Positions 17,278-25,460 of a DNA stretch of 64,000 bases are shown in pieces. The notes below the pieces were generated by a model. That model was not told where the DNA came from and searched no databases. It saw only the letters and a program-made list of their open reading frames with translations. The translations under genes were made by a program, and so were the position numbers. The DNA lies in contig JAKPKV010000048.1 in NCBI GenBank assembly GCA_029553475.1, forward strand, positions 104,066-168,065. Reading direction: 5' to 3'. Position 1 is the first letter of the stretch; every line of letters starts with the position of its first letter. The stretch is from Armatimonadota bacterium (lineage in GTDB: Bacteria; Armatimonadota; Hebobacteria; CAIYQO01).

Positions 17278-18321
17278 ATGTCCAAACCCATGCTCCAACG
17301 CGGCACCAACTTCTCCCACTGGATGGCGGATTCGCCGGCGACGCTGGCGCAGCGGGGGTTGTGTTACGACGATTTCGCGCGCATGGCGCGCTACGGGGCG
17401 GACCATATCCGCCTGAATATCTCTCACCACATGATTGAGTGTGACCGGCCGCCGTACGGGCTGCGCTCGGACGGGCTGGCGGTGGTGGACCGCGCCATTG
17501 AATGGGCGCGCCGGGCGGGGCTGGCGGTGATTCTCGATCTGCACAACGCGGCGGGGATGAGTTTCATGACGCCGGAGGCGAACGCCATCTGGGTGGACCC
17601 CGTGCAGCAGGCGCGCTTCGCCGGCATCTGGCGCGGGCTGGCGCAGCGCTACGCGGCGCCCGCCTACGATCATCTCGCCTTTGAGCTGCTCAACGAACCC
17701 ACCGCGACCGACCCGGCGGACTGGAACCATATCGCGCGCCTCGGGCTGGAGGCGGTGCGCGCGGTGGACAGCGAGCGCATCGTGCTCATCGGCTCCAACT
17801 CCTGGAACGTGCCCTGCACCTTCCCCGACCTGGAGGATTTTCGGGATCCGCACGTGCGCTATGTCTTTCACTGGTACGAGCCGTTCATCTTCACCCACCA
17901 GCGCGCGCCGTGGGTGGACCACCTGATGCGGCTCAACATGGTGGTGGAATATCCTACCGATATGCCCGACCTCAGCGATCTCGCGGCGACGCTGCCCCGC
18001 GCGGACTGGCGCGAGCAGACGATGCTGTTTTCCGAAGCGAAACTCGGCTTCCCGCGCATGGAGGAGTGGCTGAAACCCGTGCTGGAGTTCCGCGAGCGCA
18101 CCGGCGCCCCCGTTTTTTGCAGCGAATTCGGCGCCTACGAAGCCGCGCCCATGCCCTCGCGCGTCAACTGGTACCGCGACGCCGTGGCGCTCTTCCGCAC
18201 GCACGACATCGGCTGGTCCAACTGGGACTACATCGGCGACTTCGGCATCGTCGGCTGGGATCGGGCAGACAAACCCTTTCGGGAAATCCTCTTCCCCGGC
18301 CCGGCGGAACCGAGCTCGTGA
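17278..18321 (+). CDS. Glycoside hydrolase family 5-like endoglucanase
   Basis: A 347-residue single-domain TIM-barrel enzyme. RGTNFSHWM starts the barrel, ADHIRLNIS and VILDLHNAAG give the family's conserved Arg and His regions. FELLNEPTATD holds the acid/base Glu in the NEP motif (about residue 141), and PVFCSEFGAYE holds the nucleophile Glu (about residue 283). NWDYIGDFGIV ends the fold with the usual Trp near the active site. There is no signal peptide, so it is either cytoplasmic and acting on imported oligosaccharides or exported by another route. AAAGGA precedes the ATG. The gene stands alone, flanked by repeat-rich gaps. Confidence 0.88.
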   Translation: MSKPMLQRGTNFSHWMADSPATLAQRGLCYDDFARMARYGADHIRLNISHHMIECDRPPYGLRSDGLAVVDRAIEWARRAGLAVILDLHNAAGMSFMTPEANAIWVDPVQQARFAGIWRGLAQRYAAPAYDHLAFELLNEPTATDPADWNHIARLGLEAVRAVDSERIVLIGSNSWNVPCTFPDLEDFRDPHVRYVFHWYEPFIFTHQRAPWVDHLMRLNMVVEYPTDMPDLSDLAATLPRADWREQTMLFSEAKLGFPRMEEWLKPVLEFRERTGAPVFCSEFGAYEAAPMPSRVNWYRDAVALFRTHDIGWSNWDYIGDFGIVGWDRADKPFREILFPGPAEPSS

Positions 18322-18400
18322 CACCAGCGCGCTCCAAAAGACCGCGCATGTATCATCCTACGGCACTGCGCCCGCCAGCGAAGCCGACCACGCGATAGCT

Positions 18401-18423
18401 CCCCTCCCCATGCCGGGGAGGGG
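18401..18423. repeat. GC palindrome (CCCCTCCCC / GGGGAGGGG family)
   Basis: CCCCTCCCC (18401-18409), ATGCC, GGGGAGGGG (18415-18423), followed by a CCCCGATAAAATCGGGG hairpin at about 18437-18453. It is one of several copies of the family seen at 1378, 8789 and 49044. It opens the 964-base gap 18322-19285, which holds repeats, a promoter and a long leader but no gene. Confidence 0.65.
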
Positions 18424-18481
18424 CCGGGGGAGCCTGCCCCGATAAAATCGGGGAGGTGAGTCGCCCCCCTCCCCATGATGC

Positions 18482-18593
18482 TCTTTGCCAAATTACTTCC
18501 GCTTTGCTCGGTATCCGGTCCGTCGGCCCGCTCCGGCCAGTCCACGCAGGTGGACTGCGTTTCTCCAGCCCCGGATTTCAATCCGGGGGACGT
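18482..18593. repeat. Dispersed mosaic repeat, copy B (without tail)
   Basis: Starts at TTTGCCAAATTACTTC and runs through CTCGGTATCCGGTCCGTCGG, the AGTCCACGCAGGTGGACT hairpin and CCCCGGATTTCAATCCGGGG. It stops exactly where the palindromic element at 18594 begins, so the tail found in copies A and C is missing here. Confidence 0.7.
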
Positions 18594-18687
18594 TGGGGCC
18601 GCGGAGTTGTACTCCGCACGAGTTGGCATTCTTTTTGTTCAACGACAGGGTGGGGGCACGCGTGCGGAGTACAACTCCGCGGCCCCA
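18594..18687. repeat. Mobile-looking palindromic element, copy 1
   Basis: Perfect 27-base arms (18594-18620 and 18661-18687) enclose a 40-base loop containing TTCAACGACAGGGTG. Each arm carries the mini-hairpin GCGGAGTTGTACTCCGC. A second copy with 31-base arms and a nearly identical loop lies at 41103-41200, and a solo arm lies near 49512-49537. Confidence 0.8.
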
Positions 18688-18702
18688 GTAAATGCGGAGT
18701 GC

Positions 18703-18856
18703 ATGCTCTGGCTGTGCTCGGTATCCGGTCCGTCGGTCCGCTCCGGGGAGTCCACGCCGGGGGACTGCGTGGCTCCAGCCCCGGATGTGAATCCGGGGAA
18801 CGCACACCTGCCGATGCACAGCCCACCAAAGCGGAAACACGTTGTCAAAAAGCATC
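18703..18856. repeat. Dispersed mosaic repeat, copy C
   Basis: CTCGGTATCCGGTCCGTCGG, a GTCCACGCCGGGGGAC variant hairpin, CCCCGGATGTGAATCCGGGG and the tail CAGCCCACCAAAGCGG to GTTGTCAAAAAGCATC match copy A at 8607 closely. With copy B and the palindrome it forms a B-palindrome-C composite. Confidence 0.7.
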
Positions 18857-18988
18857 ATGGGGAGGGGCCGGTGGAAGCCTGCCCCGATAAATCGGGGAGG
18901 TGAGCCACCGGCCGGCGTACCTGCGACGTGAACGCCCCCCATCCGCAACCCTACGCGGGAACTTCGACTGGTGGTGGACAGCTCTACC

Positions 18989-19017
18989 TTGACACTAGAA
19001 CAAAAGTATGCTATACT
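18989..19017 (+). promoter_or_regulatory. Strong promoter of the amidase-glycosyltransferase operon
   Basis: TTGACA (18989-18994), exactly 17 bases, TATACT (19012-19017). It is the first near-consensus promoter upstream of the amidase gene and would give a leader of about 260 bases. Confidence 0.75.
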
Positions 19018-19025
19018 GTGGCATC

Positions 19026-19157
19026 TTACCCCCTGTTTGTCAAGTTTTCATGATGCAGCCGGGGGTAAGACGGGGATAAGCGGCGACTACCCCCCGTTTT
19101 GCGAAAATGCACAAAATTTGGGGGTAGCCATCGGGGGGTAACGGGGGGTAATCCCCC
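19026..19157. repeat. Cluster of TACCCCC / GGGGGTA boxes in the amidase leader
   Basis: Boxes TTACCCCC (19026-19033), GGGGGTAA (19061-19068), TACCCCCC (19088-19095), GGGGGTA (19120-19126), GGGGGGTA (19133-19140) and GGGGGGTA (19143-19150, followed by ATCCCCC) alternate in orientation. They can pair as several RNA hairpins or serve as protein sites. An imperfect GTCGTC repeat follows. Confidence 0.6.
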
Positions 19158-19285
19158 AATCGTCGTCGTCGTCGTAATCGTCATCGAATATCCCCCATCC
19201 GCTAGCGCGGTATCACCCCGCATGCTGAAGAATAGCACTTTGTGCGGGGTGAGACACAACCCTTCCGCCGGGAAGAATATTGCCA

Positions 19286-19960
19286 ATGCGTCATCTGCTG
19301 CTCATACTCTGCGGCCTGCTGCTCGCGAGCCTCGCGCGCGCGGCGCCGCCGGTCGTCTGCATTGACCCCGGCCACCCCTCCGAGCGCAACCCCGGGCGGG
19401 CGCTGCAACATGGCCTGCGCGAGGTAGAAGTGAACTGGGCGGTGGCAGAGCTGCTGGCGGCGCGGCTGAAAGAACAGGGTGTGGCCGTGGTGCTGACGAA
19501 GTCGCGGCTGGACGAGTTCGTGACCAATCGGCGGCGGGCGGAGATCGCCAACGCGGCGGGGGCGGCGCTCTTCCTGCGGCTGCATTGCGACACCGGACCC
19601 GGACGCGGCTACACCCTGTATTACCCTGACCGCCAGGGGGGCGTGAACGGCCACTCCGGCCCCCCGGCGGCGGTGCGCGCGGCGAGCAAGGCGGCGGCGG
19701 AGGCGCTGCGCGCGGGCATGGCGGCACAGCCCCCCGCGCTGCGCGACAACGGCCTGCGCGGCGAAAGCGCCACCTACGTGGGCAAGCGCCAGGGGGCGCT
19801 CACCGGCTCCATCTACAGCCGCGTGCCGGCGGTGACGGTGGAGATGGCCTTCTTGAGCCACCGGCATGACGCCGCCTACATCGGCAGCACAACCGGGCGC
19901 GCGGCGCTGGCGACCGCGCTGGCGGCGGGGGTCATGCGCTACCTGGCGGTGCGGAAATGA
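19286..19960 (+). CDS. N-acetylmuramoyl-L-alanine amidase (Amidase_3), secreted
   Basis: A 224-residue zinc amidase that cleaves the amide bond between muramic acid and the stem peptide. Residues 1-19 form a signal peptide (MRHLLLILCGLLLASLARA). The mature enzyme starts with VVCIDPGHP, giving the first zinc His. LREVEVNWAV gives the zinc Glu, LFLRLHCDTG the second zinc His, and VTVEMAFLSH the catalytic Glu. It is short, catalytic domain only, without cell-wall-binding repeats. ATG 19286 is preferred (GGAAG nine bases upstream); TTG 19280 is possible. Its last four bases overlap the start of the glycosyltransferase gene, indicating translational coupling. Confidence 0.9.
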   Translation: MRHLLLILCGLLLASLARAAPPVVCIDPGHPSERNPGRALQHGLREVEVNWAVAELLAARLKEQGVAVVLTKSRLDEFVTNRRRAEIANAAGAALFLRLHCDTGPGRGYTLYYPDRQGGVNGHSGPPAAVRAASKAAAEALRAGMAAQPPALRDNGLRGESATYVGKRQGALTGSIYSRVPAVTVEMAFLSHRHDAAYIGSTTGRAALATALAAGVMRYLAVRK

Positions 19961-20859
19961 GCGATGTGACCATCACCGCCATTGTGCTCACGTATAAACG
20001 GCCCGATGAGCTGGACGGCATCCTGGAGAACCTGCTCGCCCAGCGCCGCCCGCCCGATGAGATCCTCGTCTTCGACAACGACCCCGAGGGGAGCGGGCGC
20101 CAGGCGGCGCGCGCCGCCGACCCGCGGGTGCGCTACGTCTGTTCCGCAGAGAACCTGGGCCCGGCGGCCGGGCGCAACGCCGCCGCGCGCGAGGCGACGG
20201 GGGATCTCCTCTTTTTCCTCGACGATGACTGCCGGCTGGACGGTGAGGATGCGGTGGCAAAACTGCCCGACTGCTTCGCGATGGCGCAGGTGGGCTGCCT
20301 CGCCGTGCTCATCCGCAACGCCGAGACGCGGGCGATCGTGCCGCGCGAGTTCCCCGGCTTCCACCCCGAACGCTGGCCGGAGCCGCACGACGTGACCTAC
20401 TTCCTCGCCGGCGCCTTCGCCATGCCGCGCGCGCTGTTCGAGGAGCTGGGCGGTTTTGACGCGGTGCTCTACCACGGCGAGGAGGAGATCGAACTCTCCT
20501 TCCGCATCATCGGCGCGGGGTGGCGCATCTCCTACACGCCGGCGATCCAGGTGCTGCACCGCGCATCGCCGCAAGGGCGCGAGACGATCCGCCGGGGCTA
20601 CCGTCTCATCCGCAACCGCGTCTACCTGGCGCTGAAGCACCTGCCCATGCCGTATCTCCTCACCCACTTCGTCCTCTGGGGCGGCTTCGCCCTCCTACAG
20701 GCCCTCCGCGCCGGGCAGCCTGGCGAGTTCTTCCGCGGCCTCGCCTCCCTGTGGCAGGACCGCCTGATCGCGAAAGCCCTCGCCTACCGCCGCGCCCATC
20801 CGATGACGCGCGAGACGGTGGCGTATTTGAAGAAGCATGAGGGACGGTTGATATACTGA
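19957..20859 (+). CDS. Family 2 glycosyltransferase
   Basis: A 300-residue GT-A enzyme. TITAIVLTYKRPDELDGIL is the N-terminal nucleotide-binding strand, ENLGPAAGRNAAAREATGDLL the glycine-rich helix, and LFFLDDDCRLD the metal-binding DxD-type motif. FLAGAFAMPRALFEELGGFDA followed by GEEEIELSFRI supplies the acceptor-side and catalytic-base region. The C-terminal portion is basic with a hydrophobic patch (LTHFVLWGGFALLQAL), suggesting membrane association. Resemblance is to rhamnosyl/rSAM-type GT2 enzymes; the sugar is not predictable. The ATGA overlap with the amidase gene implies a joint role in envelope glycans. Confidence 0.88.
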   Translation: MSDVTITAIVLTYKRPDELDGILENLLAQRRPPDEILVFDNDPEGSGRQAARAADPRVRYVCSAENLGPAAGRNAAAREATGDLLFFLDDDCRLDGEDAVAKLPDCFAMAQVGCLAVLIRNAETRAIVPREFPGFHPERWPEPHDVTYFLAGAFAMPRALFEELGGFDAVLYHGEEEIELSFRIIGAGWRISYTPAIQVLHRASPQGRETIRRGYRLIRNRVYLALKHLPMPYLLTHFVLWGGFALLQALRAGQPGEFFRGLASLWQDRLIAKALAYRRAHPMTRETVAYLKKHEGRLIY

Positions 20860-20861
20860 AC

Positions 20862-23228
20862 CTATTGCTGTCCAAGGACGGCGATAGTCACCCCCGCGCC
20901 CCCTTCGCCGCGGTCGCCGGCGCGGTAGCTGGCGACGCCGGGATGGCCGCGGAGGAGATCGTGGACGACGGCGCGCAGGGCGCCGGTGCCGTGGCCGTGC
21001 ACGATGCGGACGCTGGGCAGGTTGGCGGCCAGCGCGTCGTAGAGATAGGCGTCCAGGCGCATGCTGGCCTCTTCCGCGCGCAGGCCGAGGAGGTGAATCT
21101 CCGGGGCGACGTCCCGCTCCGCCGCGGTGACGGTGGTCTGGCCTTTCGCGGGCGTGGGGGCCTCGACCGCCTCCAGGTCGTCCAGCGGCACGCGCACGCG
21201 CATGATGCCCACCTGCACCTCGATGAGGTCGTCGCCGGCGCCGCCGTCCAGCACCGTGCCGCGGTGGCCGACGCTGCGCACGAACACGCTCTGCCCGGCG
21301 GCAACCTGGTGCAGCGGCGGCGGCGCGTCTTCGATGATGGCGGGTTCGTCGGCCTCGATCTCGGCGTCCAGCCCGCCCAGCACCGCGCGGCTGCGCCCGC
21401 GCAGGCTGGAGAGAGTGGGCGGCTGTGCGCCCTGTCCGCGCGCGTCGCGCAGCGCCAATTTCAGTTCGTCGAGCAGGGCGTTGGCGTCCGCGCGCGCCTG
21501 CTGCACGATGGCCCGCGCCTTTTCGCGGGCGGCGGCCAGCGCCGTGGTGCGCTGCGCTTCGAACTCCTGCAGCGCGCGCTGCAGTCGCGCGGCGTCCGCC
21601 TCGCCCTGCGTGCGCGCCTGCGCGGCGGCGGTGCGCTCGCGGTCCAGCGCGCGTCGCACGCCTTCCGCCTGCTTGAGCACCTGCTCCAGCGCCTGCGGCG
21701 CCTCGCCCATCAGCGCCTTCGCGGAAGCGATGATCGGCTTCGGCAGCCCCAACCGCTGTGAGATATGGAGCGCGTTGCTGCTGCCGGGCAGGCCGGCGAT
21801 GACGCGATACGTGGGGCGCAGCGTCTCGGGGTCGAACTCCACGCTGGCGTTGAGGAACCCCTCCGTGCTCTGCGCGAAGACCTTCAACTCGCCGTAGTGC
21901 GTGGTGGCGATGGTGCGGCAGCCGCGCGACTGCAGCGCCAGCAGGATCGCCTTCGCCAGTGCCGCGCCCTCCGCGGGATCGGTGCCGGCGCCGATCTCGT
22001 CGAGCAGCACCAGCGCGCGCGGCCCGGCGTCCTGCACCACGCGCACGATGTTCGTCATGTGTCCGGAGAAGGTGGAGAGGCTCTGCTCGATGGATTGCTC
22101 GTCGCCGATGTCGGCGAAAATCTGGTCAAAGAGCGCCACGCGTGAGCCGTGGCGCGCGGGGATGTGCAGGCCGCTCTGCGCCATGGCGGTGAGCAGGCCC
22201 ACCGTCTTCAGCGTGACGGTCTTGCCGCCGGTATTGGGGCCGGTGATCAGCAGCGTGCCGCGGCCATCGGCGCCGAGGGCGATATCAATGGGCACGGCGT
22301 CCGCGCCCAGCAGCGGGTGGCGCGCGGCGATGAGGTCAATGATGCCGTCGGTGTTCAGCTCCGGCTCAGCGGCGTCGGTCTCGCGGGCGTAGCGCGCGCG
22401 GGCGAAGATGGCATCCAGCCGCGCGGCGGCCTCCAGGCTCTCCAGCAGCGCGGCGGCGGCCGTGCCGGCCATGCCGGAGAGCAGCGCCAGCACGCGCTCG
22501 ATCTCGATAGTCTCCTGGCGCTCCGCCTCGCGCAGGTCGTTGCCGAGCTCCACCACGGTGAGCGGCTCCATGAAGACGGTCTGCCCGCTGGCGGAGAGAT
22601 CGTGCACGATGCCGCGGAAAGCGTTGCGCGCCTCCGCGCGCACCGGCACGCAGAAGCGGCCGTTGCGCTGGGTGATGATCGGCTCCTGCAGCAGTTCCAC
22701 CACGGACGGCGCGGTGATGAGGCGGTGCAGTTCGCGCTGCAGCTCGTCGTGCAGCGCTTTCACGCGGCGGCGGGCCTGGGCGAGGGCGGGGCTGGCGGCG
22801 TCCACCACGTCGCCGTTCGGGGCGATGGCGCGCTCGATGGCGCTCTCCAGCGCCGTGAAGTCGCCGAGCAGGTGCGCCTGATGCAGCAGCAGCGGCGCCT
22901 CGCCGTCGCGCACATAGCGGCGCAGGCGGCGGCAGCAGGCGGCGGCCTCCGCGAGGTCGAGCAGTTCGGCGGCGGTGAGCACGCCGCCCTTCTCCGCGCG
23001 GCGGATGGCGTCGCGCAGGTCATGCAGCCCGCCGAAGGGCGCCTCGCCGACCTCCGCCAGCATGCGCCGCGCTTGGAAAGTCTCCGCCAGCCGCGCGCGC
23101 ACCAGCGCGGGGTCACGCGCCGGCTTCAGGCGCTCCACCAGCGCCTGGCCGAGCGACGACGCCGCGTGCTCGCGCACGCGCGCCCGCACCCGATCGTATT
23201 CCAGTAATCGCAGCGTCCGTGTATCCAT
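20862..23228 (-). CDS. mutS2: Endonuclease MutS2
   Basis: A 788-residue protein of normal MutS2 length. The N-terminal and coiled regions precede an ABC-type ATPase with Walker A LITGPNTGGKTVTLKTVGL near residue 330, Walker B ALVLLDEIGAGTDPAEGAAL near residue 408 and the signature region SLSTFSGHMTNI. A long coiled coil rich in Ala, Arg and Glu follows (residues about 515-600). The C-terminal Smr nuclease domain has HGHGTGALRAVV near residue 748. In this family it acts on branched DNA or collided ribosomes; which applies here is unknown. It meets the glycosyltransferase gene tail to tail with two bases between. Confidence 0.95.
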   Translation of the reverse strand: MDTRTLRLLEYDRVRARVREHAASSLGQALVERLKPARDPALVRARLAETFQARRMLAEVGEAPFGGLHDLRDAIRRAEKGGVLTAAELLDLAEAAACCRRLRRYVRDGEAPLLLHQAHLLGDFTALESAIERAIAPNGDVVDAASPALAQARRRVKALHDELQRELHRLITAPSVVELLQEPIITQRNGRFCVPVRAEARNAFRGIVHDLSASGQTVFMEPLTVVELGNDLREAERQETIEIERVLALLSGMAGTAAAALLESLEAAARLDAIFARARYARETDAAEPELNTDGIIDLIAARHPLLGADAVPIDIALGADGRGTLLITGPNTGGKTVTLKTVGLLTAMAQSGLHIPARHGSRVALFDQIFADIGDEQSIEQSLSTFSGHMTNIVRVVQDAGPRALVLLDEIGAGTDPAEGAALAKAILLALQSRGCRTIATTHYGELKVFAQSTEGFLNASVEFDPETLRPTYRVIAGLPGSSNALHISQRLGLPKPIIASAKALMGEAPQALEQVLKQAEGVRRALDRERTAAAQARTQGEADAARLQRALQEFEAQRTTALAAAREKARAIVQQARADANALLDELKLALRDARGQGAQPPTLSSLRGRSRAVLGGLDAEIEADEPAIIEDAPPPLHQVAAGQSVFVRSVGHRGTVLDGGAGDDLIEVQVGIMRVRVPLDDLEAVEAPTPAKGQTTVTAAERDVAPEIHLLGLRAEEASMRLDAYLYDALAANLPSVRIVHGHGTGALRAVVHDLLRGHPGVASYRAGDRGEGGAGVTIAVLGQQ

Positions 23229-23424
23229 GGGTGAAACCGGCGGATATTATACCACCGGACGGGACGCGCGTGTGCAACAGTGGCGCGGTGCATGGGCGGG
23301 CGCGCGGTACGGGCGGCAAGGCGGCGCCCTCCCCGGCCCGGCCGCATATCGGCAAGCTATCCTATACCCGGCCGGGCTCTCGCCCTGTTCCAGACGGTGA
23401 CTATCTGTCGCCGGAGGACACGCA

Positions 23425-23454
23425 AACGGGGCAGGCCCCGCGGCCTGCCCCGTT
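23425..23454 (-). terminator. Hairpin downstream of the pilus operon
   Basis: A 13-pair perfect stem (AACGGGGCAGGCC and its complement) with a four-base loop lies 24 bases past the secretin stop codon. In the leftward direction it is followed by GTTTGCG, a weak T tract. The 23229-23477 gap has nothing else notable. Confidence 0.65.
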
Positions 23455-23477
23455 GCGCGGTATATGCGCATACGCGG

Positions 23478-25268
23478 TTAGAACAACGGCGGCAGGGTGG
23501 CCATGCCTTCGAAGTTCGTGGTGTCTTCTTCCATGATCGTCGGAGTCACGAAGACCAGCATTTCCGTGCTGTTGGTGCTGTGCGAGTTGTTCCGGAAGAA
23601 GAGCGGGCCGAGGACCGGGAGGCTGGCGAGCAGCGGGTCGCGCTGACCGCCCATCGTCTCGTTCTTGCTCACGAAGCCGCCCATCATGATCGTCTCGCCG
23701 TTCTTCACGCGGACGATGGTCTGGATTTCCGCGCTGGAGCCGCCGAGGACTTCGCCGCCGCCGCCCGGAATGCCCACGCCCGCGCCGGGCGCTTCCAGCA
23801 CCGGGGTGACGTCAAGGGTGACGGAGTTGTCCGGGTGGATGGTGACTTCATTCACGTCCAGCCCCTGGGCGAAGGTCTGCATCTCCACTTCCGGCGTTTC
23901 AAAGGAGCGGCCGAAGACGTCTTGTTCCTGGCTGACGATGATGAAGGGGATGCTGTCTTCCATATGGATGGAGGCGCTGCCGCCGTTCTGCACGACCACG
24001 CGCGGGGCGTTCACCACCTTGGCGCGGGTGTTGGTAATCAGGGTGGCCAGCTGCAGTTTCAGGTTGCCCTTGATGTAGCGCATGCCGAAGTTGCCTTCCG
24101 CGCCGCCGTTTATCGAGGTGATGGAGAGCGGCAGGCCGGCGAATTCCCAGCTTGAGCCGATGGACATGGCATCCTTGACTTCCATCTTCACGAACATCAC
24201 TTCGACGATGACCTGCTTCACCGGCTGGTCGAGCAGCTTCAGCAGCTGCTCAAGCTGATTGATGGCCTCTTCGGCTTCTTCCACCGTGGCGCCGGTGGCT
24301 TTCACCAACAGCGCGTTGAGGCCGATCAGCCCGATGATGTTCGCGGGATCAATGCCCCTCGGCAGGAAGCCCGCGAGGCCGCCGGCGCCGGCGTTCGTGG
24401 CAGTCGGATCAGTCGGAGTGACCGGAGTCGTGGGGGGCACCGGCTGGGCAGGCTGCCCCGGCTGCGCGGGTTGGCCGGGTCCCGGGCCGAAAATCTGCCG
24501 GCCGTCGGTGGCGCTGGCGCCCGCCGCGTTGCGGCTGCCCACGGTGGGCAGGGCGGGCGAGGCGTAGGTGTCGCCATAGCCGTAGCCACCCGAGTAGGCG
24601 CTGGCGCTGTCGGCGCGCACGATAGGCTTGCGTGGATTGAGGACCGTCTCAATGCGCGTTTTCATAATGCGCCGCTTCGGCTGATTATCGCGCATGGAGA
24701 TGCCGGGCACGCCGAACATCCAGGCCGCTTCACGGCCGGACAGGTGCTTCAGGTCAAGGCGCCGGGTGATGGAGACGATCTTCGCCGGCGCGGGCGTCGG
24801 CTGCGCCGGCTCGACGGCGCGCGGCGCGGGGGGCGGCACGGGGGTGGCGACGCGCAGGTGTTGATTATCGGCCGGCGGCGAGGCGGGTTGGCGATCAAGC
24901 GGCTCGGGATCAATGATCACCGCGCGCTTGCCGATGATGTAGGTATCGTCGTTTTTCCAGAACTCCAGATCAACCGCGGACGTCGCAGCTTTGAGGATTT
25001 CCTCGACCGGCGTCGGATTCGGGAAATTCAGCGTGATCGGCGTGTCATTATCCACCCGCATCACCAGGCGGAGGCCACTCTGCATGGCGAGCATTCTGAC
25101 GACATCATTGAACGGCAGGTTGCGCACCACCACTTTGTCAATGATCGTTGACTCCGTGGGGGCCGCGCCCTGCACGGCGCGCACGGCGCCCGGAGAGCAA
25201 GCCAGCGCCAAGCAGATTCCTATGGCCGCCAGAAAGCCCCAACTCTGAGTGAGATGGGTGTTGCGCAT
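23478..25268 (-). CDS. pilQ: Type IV pilus secretin (PilQ-like outer-membrane channel)
   Basis: A 596-residue secretin with a signal peptide (MRNTHLTQSWGFLAAIGICLALACSPGA in outline). Residues about 45-115 form an STN/N0-like domain (VVRNLPFNDVVRMLAMQSG). Low-complexity Pro/Gly/Ala linkers near 140-180 and 240-300 precede an N1-type region and the secretin core: KQVIVEVMFVKMEVKDAMS, TNTRAKVVNAPRVVVQNGGS, VKNGETIMMGGFVSKNE and PVLGPLFFRNNSHSTNSTEM, ending FVTPTIMEE. These are the conserved secretin strands. It is the last gene of a leftward operon beginning at pilM and would form the pilus exit pore. Confidence 0.9.
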   Translation of the reverse strand: MRNTHLTQSWGFLAAIGICLALACSPGAVRAVQGAAPTESTIIDKVVVRNLPFNDVVRMLAMQSGLRLVMRVDNDTPITLNFPNPTPVEEILKAATSAVDLEFWKNDDTYIIGKRAVIIDPEPLDRQPASPPADNQHLRVATPVPPPAPRAVEPAQPTPAPAKIVSITRRLDLKHLSGREAAWMFGVPGISMRDNQPKRRIMKTRIETVLNPRKPIVRADSASAYSGGYGYGDTYASPALPTVGSRNAAGASATDGRQIFGPGPGQPAQPGQPAQPVPPTTPVTPTDPTATNAGAGGLAGFLPRGIDPANIIGLIGLNALLVKATGATVEEAEEAINQLEQLLKLLDQPVKQVIVEVMFVKMEVKDAMSIGSSWEFAGLPLSITSINGGAEGNFGMRYIKGNLKLQLATLITNTRAKVVNAPRVVVQNGGSASIHMEDSIPFIIVSQEQDVFGRSFETPEVEMQTFAQGLDVNEVTIHPDNSVTLDVTPVLEAPGAGVGIPGGGGEVLGGSSAEIQTIVRVKNGETIMMGGFVSKNETMGGQRDPLLASLPVLGPLFFRNNSHSTNSTEMLVFVTPTIMEEDTTNFEGMATLPPLF

Positions 25269-25410
25269 GCTACTGGTCCTCCCAGGGTGTGATATCAGGC
25301 TGTGATGTCAGGGGTCCGCGGTCACGATTCGCCATTACATCCATTCTTTCCTGCTACGGGCTTTCTTAATCAGCACGCAATGGCTGCTTCCCCTCGACCA
25401 GGCGACCGAC

Positions 25411-25446
25411 GCACCCCCGGACGGCACACCGCGCATCCGGGGGTGC
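25411..25446 (-). terminator. Internal hairpin between STN protein and secretin genes
   Basis: GCACCCCCGGA (25411-25421) and TCCGGGGGTGC (25436-25446) form an 11-pair stem just after the STN gene stop. No T run follows in the leftward direction, so partial attenuation or mRNA stabilisation is more likely than full termination. Confidence 0.45.
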
Positions 25447-25460
25447 GAGACGGTTGGCGA

